Shown one piece after another: positions 62,205-64,000 of a DNA stretch of 64,000 nt (the stretch's first letter is position 1; each line of letters begins with the position of its first letter). Location: positions 248,001 to 312,000 of the forward strand of contig JADJEV010000003.1 in assembly GCA_016708905.1 (NCBI GenBank), read 5' to 3'. The DNA is from Candidatus Methylophosphatis roskildensis. GTDB lineage: Bacteria > Pseudomonadota > Gammaproteobacteria > Burkholderiales > Rhodocyclaceae. Below the pieces are notes generated by a model that was not told the origin of the DNA, searched no databases, and worked only from the letters and a program-made list of their open reading frames with translations. The position numbers and the translations under genes were made by a program.

Positions 62205-64000
62205 CTACGCCGCGGACGGGGCCGCGTATTCGTCGATCGGCACGCAGGCGCAGAACAGATGGCGGTCGCCATAGACGTCGTCGATGCGATTGACCGACGG
62301 CCAGAACTTGTTGTGCGCGATCCAGGGCAGCGGAAAGGCCGCCTGCTCGCGGCTGTAGGCGCGCGACCAGTCGGCGTCGACGATGTCGGCCAGGGTGTGG
62401 GGCGCGTTATGCAGCGGATTGTCCTGCGCCGTCCACTCGGCGGACTCCACTTTGCGGATCTCCTCGCGGATCGCGATCATGGCCTCGATGAAGCGATCGA
62501 GCTCGGCCTTGGATTCCGATTCGGTCGGTTCGACCATGATCGTTCCGGCGACCGGGAAGGACATGGTCGGCGCGTGGAAGCCGTAATCCATCAGCCGTTT
62601 GGCGATGTCGACCTCGCTGATGCCGGTCGCCGCCCGGATCGGCCGGATATCCAGTATGCATTCATGCGCGACGCGCCCGTGCGATCCCTTGTACAGCACC
62701 GGATAGTGGGGCGCGAGCCGGCCGGCGATGTAGTTGGCGTTGAGGATCGCGACTTCGGTCGCGCGGGTCAGGCCGGCCCCGCCCATCATCGTGATGTACA
62801 TCCACGAGATCGGCAGGATCGAGGCCGAGCCCCACGGGGCGGCGCTGACCGCGCCCGCCCGCTGCGCGCTCGGTGCCATCAGGTGGTCGGCCATGAACGG
62901 CGCCAGGTGCGCCTTGAGGCCGATCGGCCCCATGCCGGGGCCGCCGCCGCCGTGCGGAACGCAGAAGGTCTTGTGCAGATTCATGTGCGACACGTCGGCG
63001 CCGATGATTGCCGGCGAGGTCAGGCCGACCTGGGCGTTGAGGTTGGCACCGTCCATGTAGACCTGTCCGCCGTGCTGGTGGATGACTTCGCAGATCTCGC
63101 GGATCGCCTCTTCGAATACGCCATGGGTCGACGGGTAGGTGATCATCAGACAACCGAGTCGCGCGGCATGCTCGGCGGCCCTGGCGCGCAGGTCGGCGAG
63201 ATCGACGTTGCCGCGTTCGTCGCAATCGACCACGATGACCTGCATGCCGGCCATGTGGGCGGTCGCCGGGTTGGTGCCGTGGGCCGAGCGCGGAATCAGG
63301 CAGACATCGCGCTGCGATTCGCCGCGGCTGGCGTGGTAGTGCCGGATCGCCAGCAGACCCGCGTATTCGCCCTGCGCGCCGGAGTTCGGCTGCATGCAGA
63401 TGGCGTCGAAGCCGGTGATCGCCCTGAGCTGGGCGGCCAGTCCGTCGATCATCTCGCGGTAGCCGGCGGTCTGCTCGGCCGGCGCAAATGGATGAATGTT
63501 GGCGAACTCGGGCCAGGTGACGGGAATCATCTCGCTGGTGGCATTGAGCTTCATGGTGCAGGAACCGAGCGAGATCATCGAATGATCTAGCGCGAGGTCG
63601 CGATTCTGCAGCGACTTCAGGTAGCGCAACATCGCGTGTTCGGTATGGTGGCTGTTGAATACCGGATGCGTGAGAATCGCATCGCCGCGGCGCAGGTCCG
63701 GCGGAATGGCGCCACCGCGCGAGGCGATTTCGGCATCCAGGGCGTCGATGTCGGCCGGTGCGCCGAACGCCGCCAGTACCGCGAGCACATCGTCGCGCGT
63801 GCTCGTCTCGTCCAGCGATATGCCCAGGCGGGAGGCTGACACCCGGCGCAGGTTGTAGCCGGCCGCGGCAGCAGCCACGTAGATCGGATCGGTGCGCGGC
63901 CCCGTCTCGACGACGACGGTGTCGAAGAAAGTCGCATCGGTGATCGCGAGACCCGCTTGCTCAAGCCCGAGCGCGAGCAGGGCGCTCAGTCGATGGACGC
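62205..64000 (-). CDS. gcvP: Glycine dehydrogenase (P protein), 5' partial
   Basis: The C-terminal ~598 codons of GcvP are present and the frame stays open to the window end. The second half contains FNSHHTEHAMLRYLKSLQN, MIPVTWPEFANIHPFAP, QPNSGAQGEYAGLLAIR and the PLP lysine in MNLHKTFCVPHGGGGPGMGP. The chain ends DRHLFCACVPIDEYA. GcvP decarboxylates glycine in the glycine cleavage system. The N-terminal half and the gcvT/H genes lie beyond the edge. Confidence 0.97.
   Translation of the reverse strand, partial: VHRLSALLALGLEQAGLAITDATFFDTVVVETGPRTDPIYVAAAAAGYNLRRVSASRLGISLDETSTRDDVLAVLAAFGAPADIDALDAEIASRGGAIPPDLRRGDAILTHPVFNSHHTEHAMLRYLKSLQNRDLALDHSMISLGSCTMKLNATSEMIPVTWPEFANIHPFAPAEQTAGYREMIDGLAAQLRAITGFDAICMQPNSGAQGEYAGLLAIRHYHASRGESQRDVCLIPRSAHGTNPATAHMAGMQVIVVDCDERGNVDLADLRARAAEHAARLGCLMITYPSTHGVFEEAIREICEVIHQHGGQVYMDGANLNAQVGLTSPAIIGADVSHMNLHKTFCVPHGGGGPGMGPIGLKAHLAPFMADHLMAPSAQRAGAVSAAPWGSASILPISWMYITMMGGAGLTRATEVAILNANYIAGRLAPHYPVLYKGSHGRVAHECILDIRPIRAATGISEVDIAKRLMDYGFHAPTMSFPVAGTIMVEPTESESKAELDRFIEAMIAIREEIRKVESAEWTAQDNPLHNAPHTLADIVDADWSRAYSREQAAFPLPWIAHNKFWPSVNRIDDVYGDRHLFCACVPIDEYAAPSAA

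Noticed and set aside
62160..63590. 476-codon plus-strand frame
   Set aside because: It lies opposite gcvP, whose protein match is unambiguous.
1..64000. tRNA, rRNA or CRISPR
   Set aside because: No cloverleaf with CCA-end context, no rRNA-like stretch and no regularly spaced direct repeats were seen in the intergenic regions; this was by eye and a tRNA scan could still find one.

Overview
The window is high-GC chromosomal DNA from a Gram-negative bacterium. PEP-CTERM proteins with an EpsA-type regulator, EutBC without a microcompartment, class I PPK2, an AcuR/AcuI/DddY set and a TonB-linked two-partner secretion locus together suggest a betaproteobacterium. A Rhodocyclales or Accumulibacter-like host is a guess from gene content only. 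No rRNA, tRNA, CRISPR array or prophage was seen.

Layout. 1-1744: two toxin-antitoxin modules (RelE-type, cut at its 5' end by the window edge, and Xre/RES) with a beta-lactamase-family remnant between them. 1860-5371: a membrane protein, an H1-like basic protein and an atypical pyruvate kinase. 5372-6260: a long non-coding stretch with a palindromic repeat and a DnaA-box pair. 6261-10602: eutBC, ppk2 and a ZntB/CorA-type transporter. 10849-16713: three exported phosphorus-scavenging enzymes in a row (PhoX-like, glycerophosphodiesterase, 5'-nucleotidase). 16877-23013: a cyclic-nucleotide sensor, two PEP-CTERM proteins, an ankyrin protein, an EpsA-like LuxR regulator and a PstS-like secreted protein that ends in a strong terminator.

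23349-41500 is a collinear eight-gene block: a TpsB outer-membrane pore, a 3563-residue TpsA exoprotein, a DUF2341-LamG-ExbB fusion, two ExbD proteins, TonB, a porin and a coiled-coil periplasmic protein. This looks like a dedicated, proton-motive-force-linked secretion or surface-assembly machine and is the best candidate for an under-described system. 41558-48756 is an envelope-lipid cluster (Agt-like glycosyltransferase overlapping a PlcP-like phosphoesterase, a second glycosyltransferase, PAP2, phosphatidylserine decarboxylase, a membrane-anchored aminotransferase and an Mpo1-like protein). With the phosphatases upstream it suggests adaptation to phosphate limitation.

49058-53973 is a decayed accessory region: an IS1634-type element whose transposase carries an in-frame stop, the C-terminal remnant of a type III restriction subunit, a BON protein and an N-truncated response regulator. 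54208-57358 is acuR-acuI-dddY, a DMSP-cleavage and acrylate-detoxification operon with visible operators. Its DddY carries an in-frame array of three 24-residue repeats. 57414-59405 holds a BON-gene remnant and a RelB/zeta toxin-antitoxin pair flanked by 100-bp direct repeats that belong to a repeat family scattered through the window. 59421-64000 returns to housekeeping genes on the minus strand (NlpC/P60, dtd, MliC, SIMPL, gamma carbonic anhydrase, gcvP cut by the window end).
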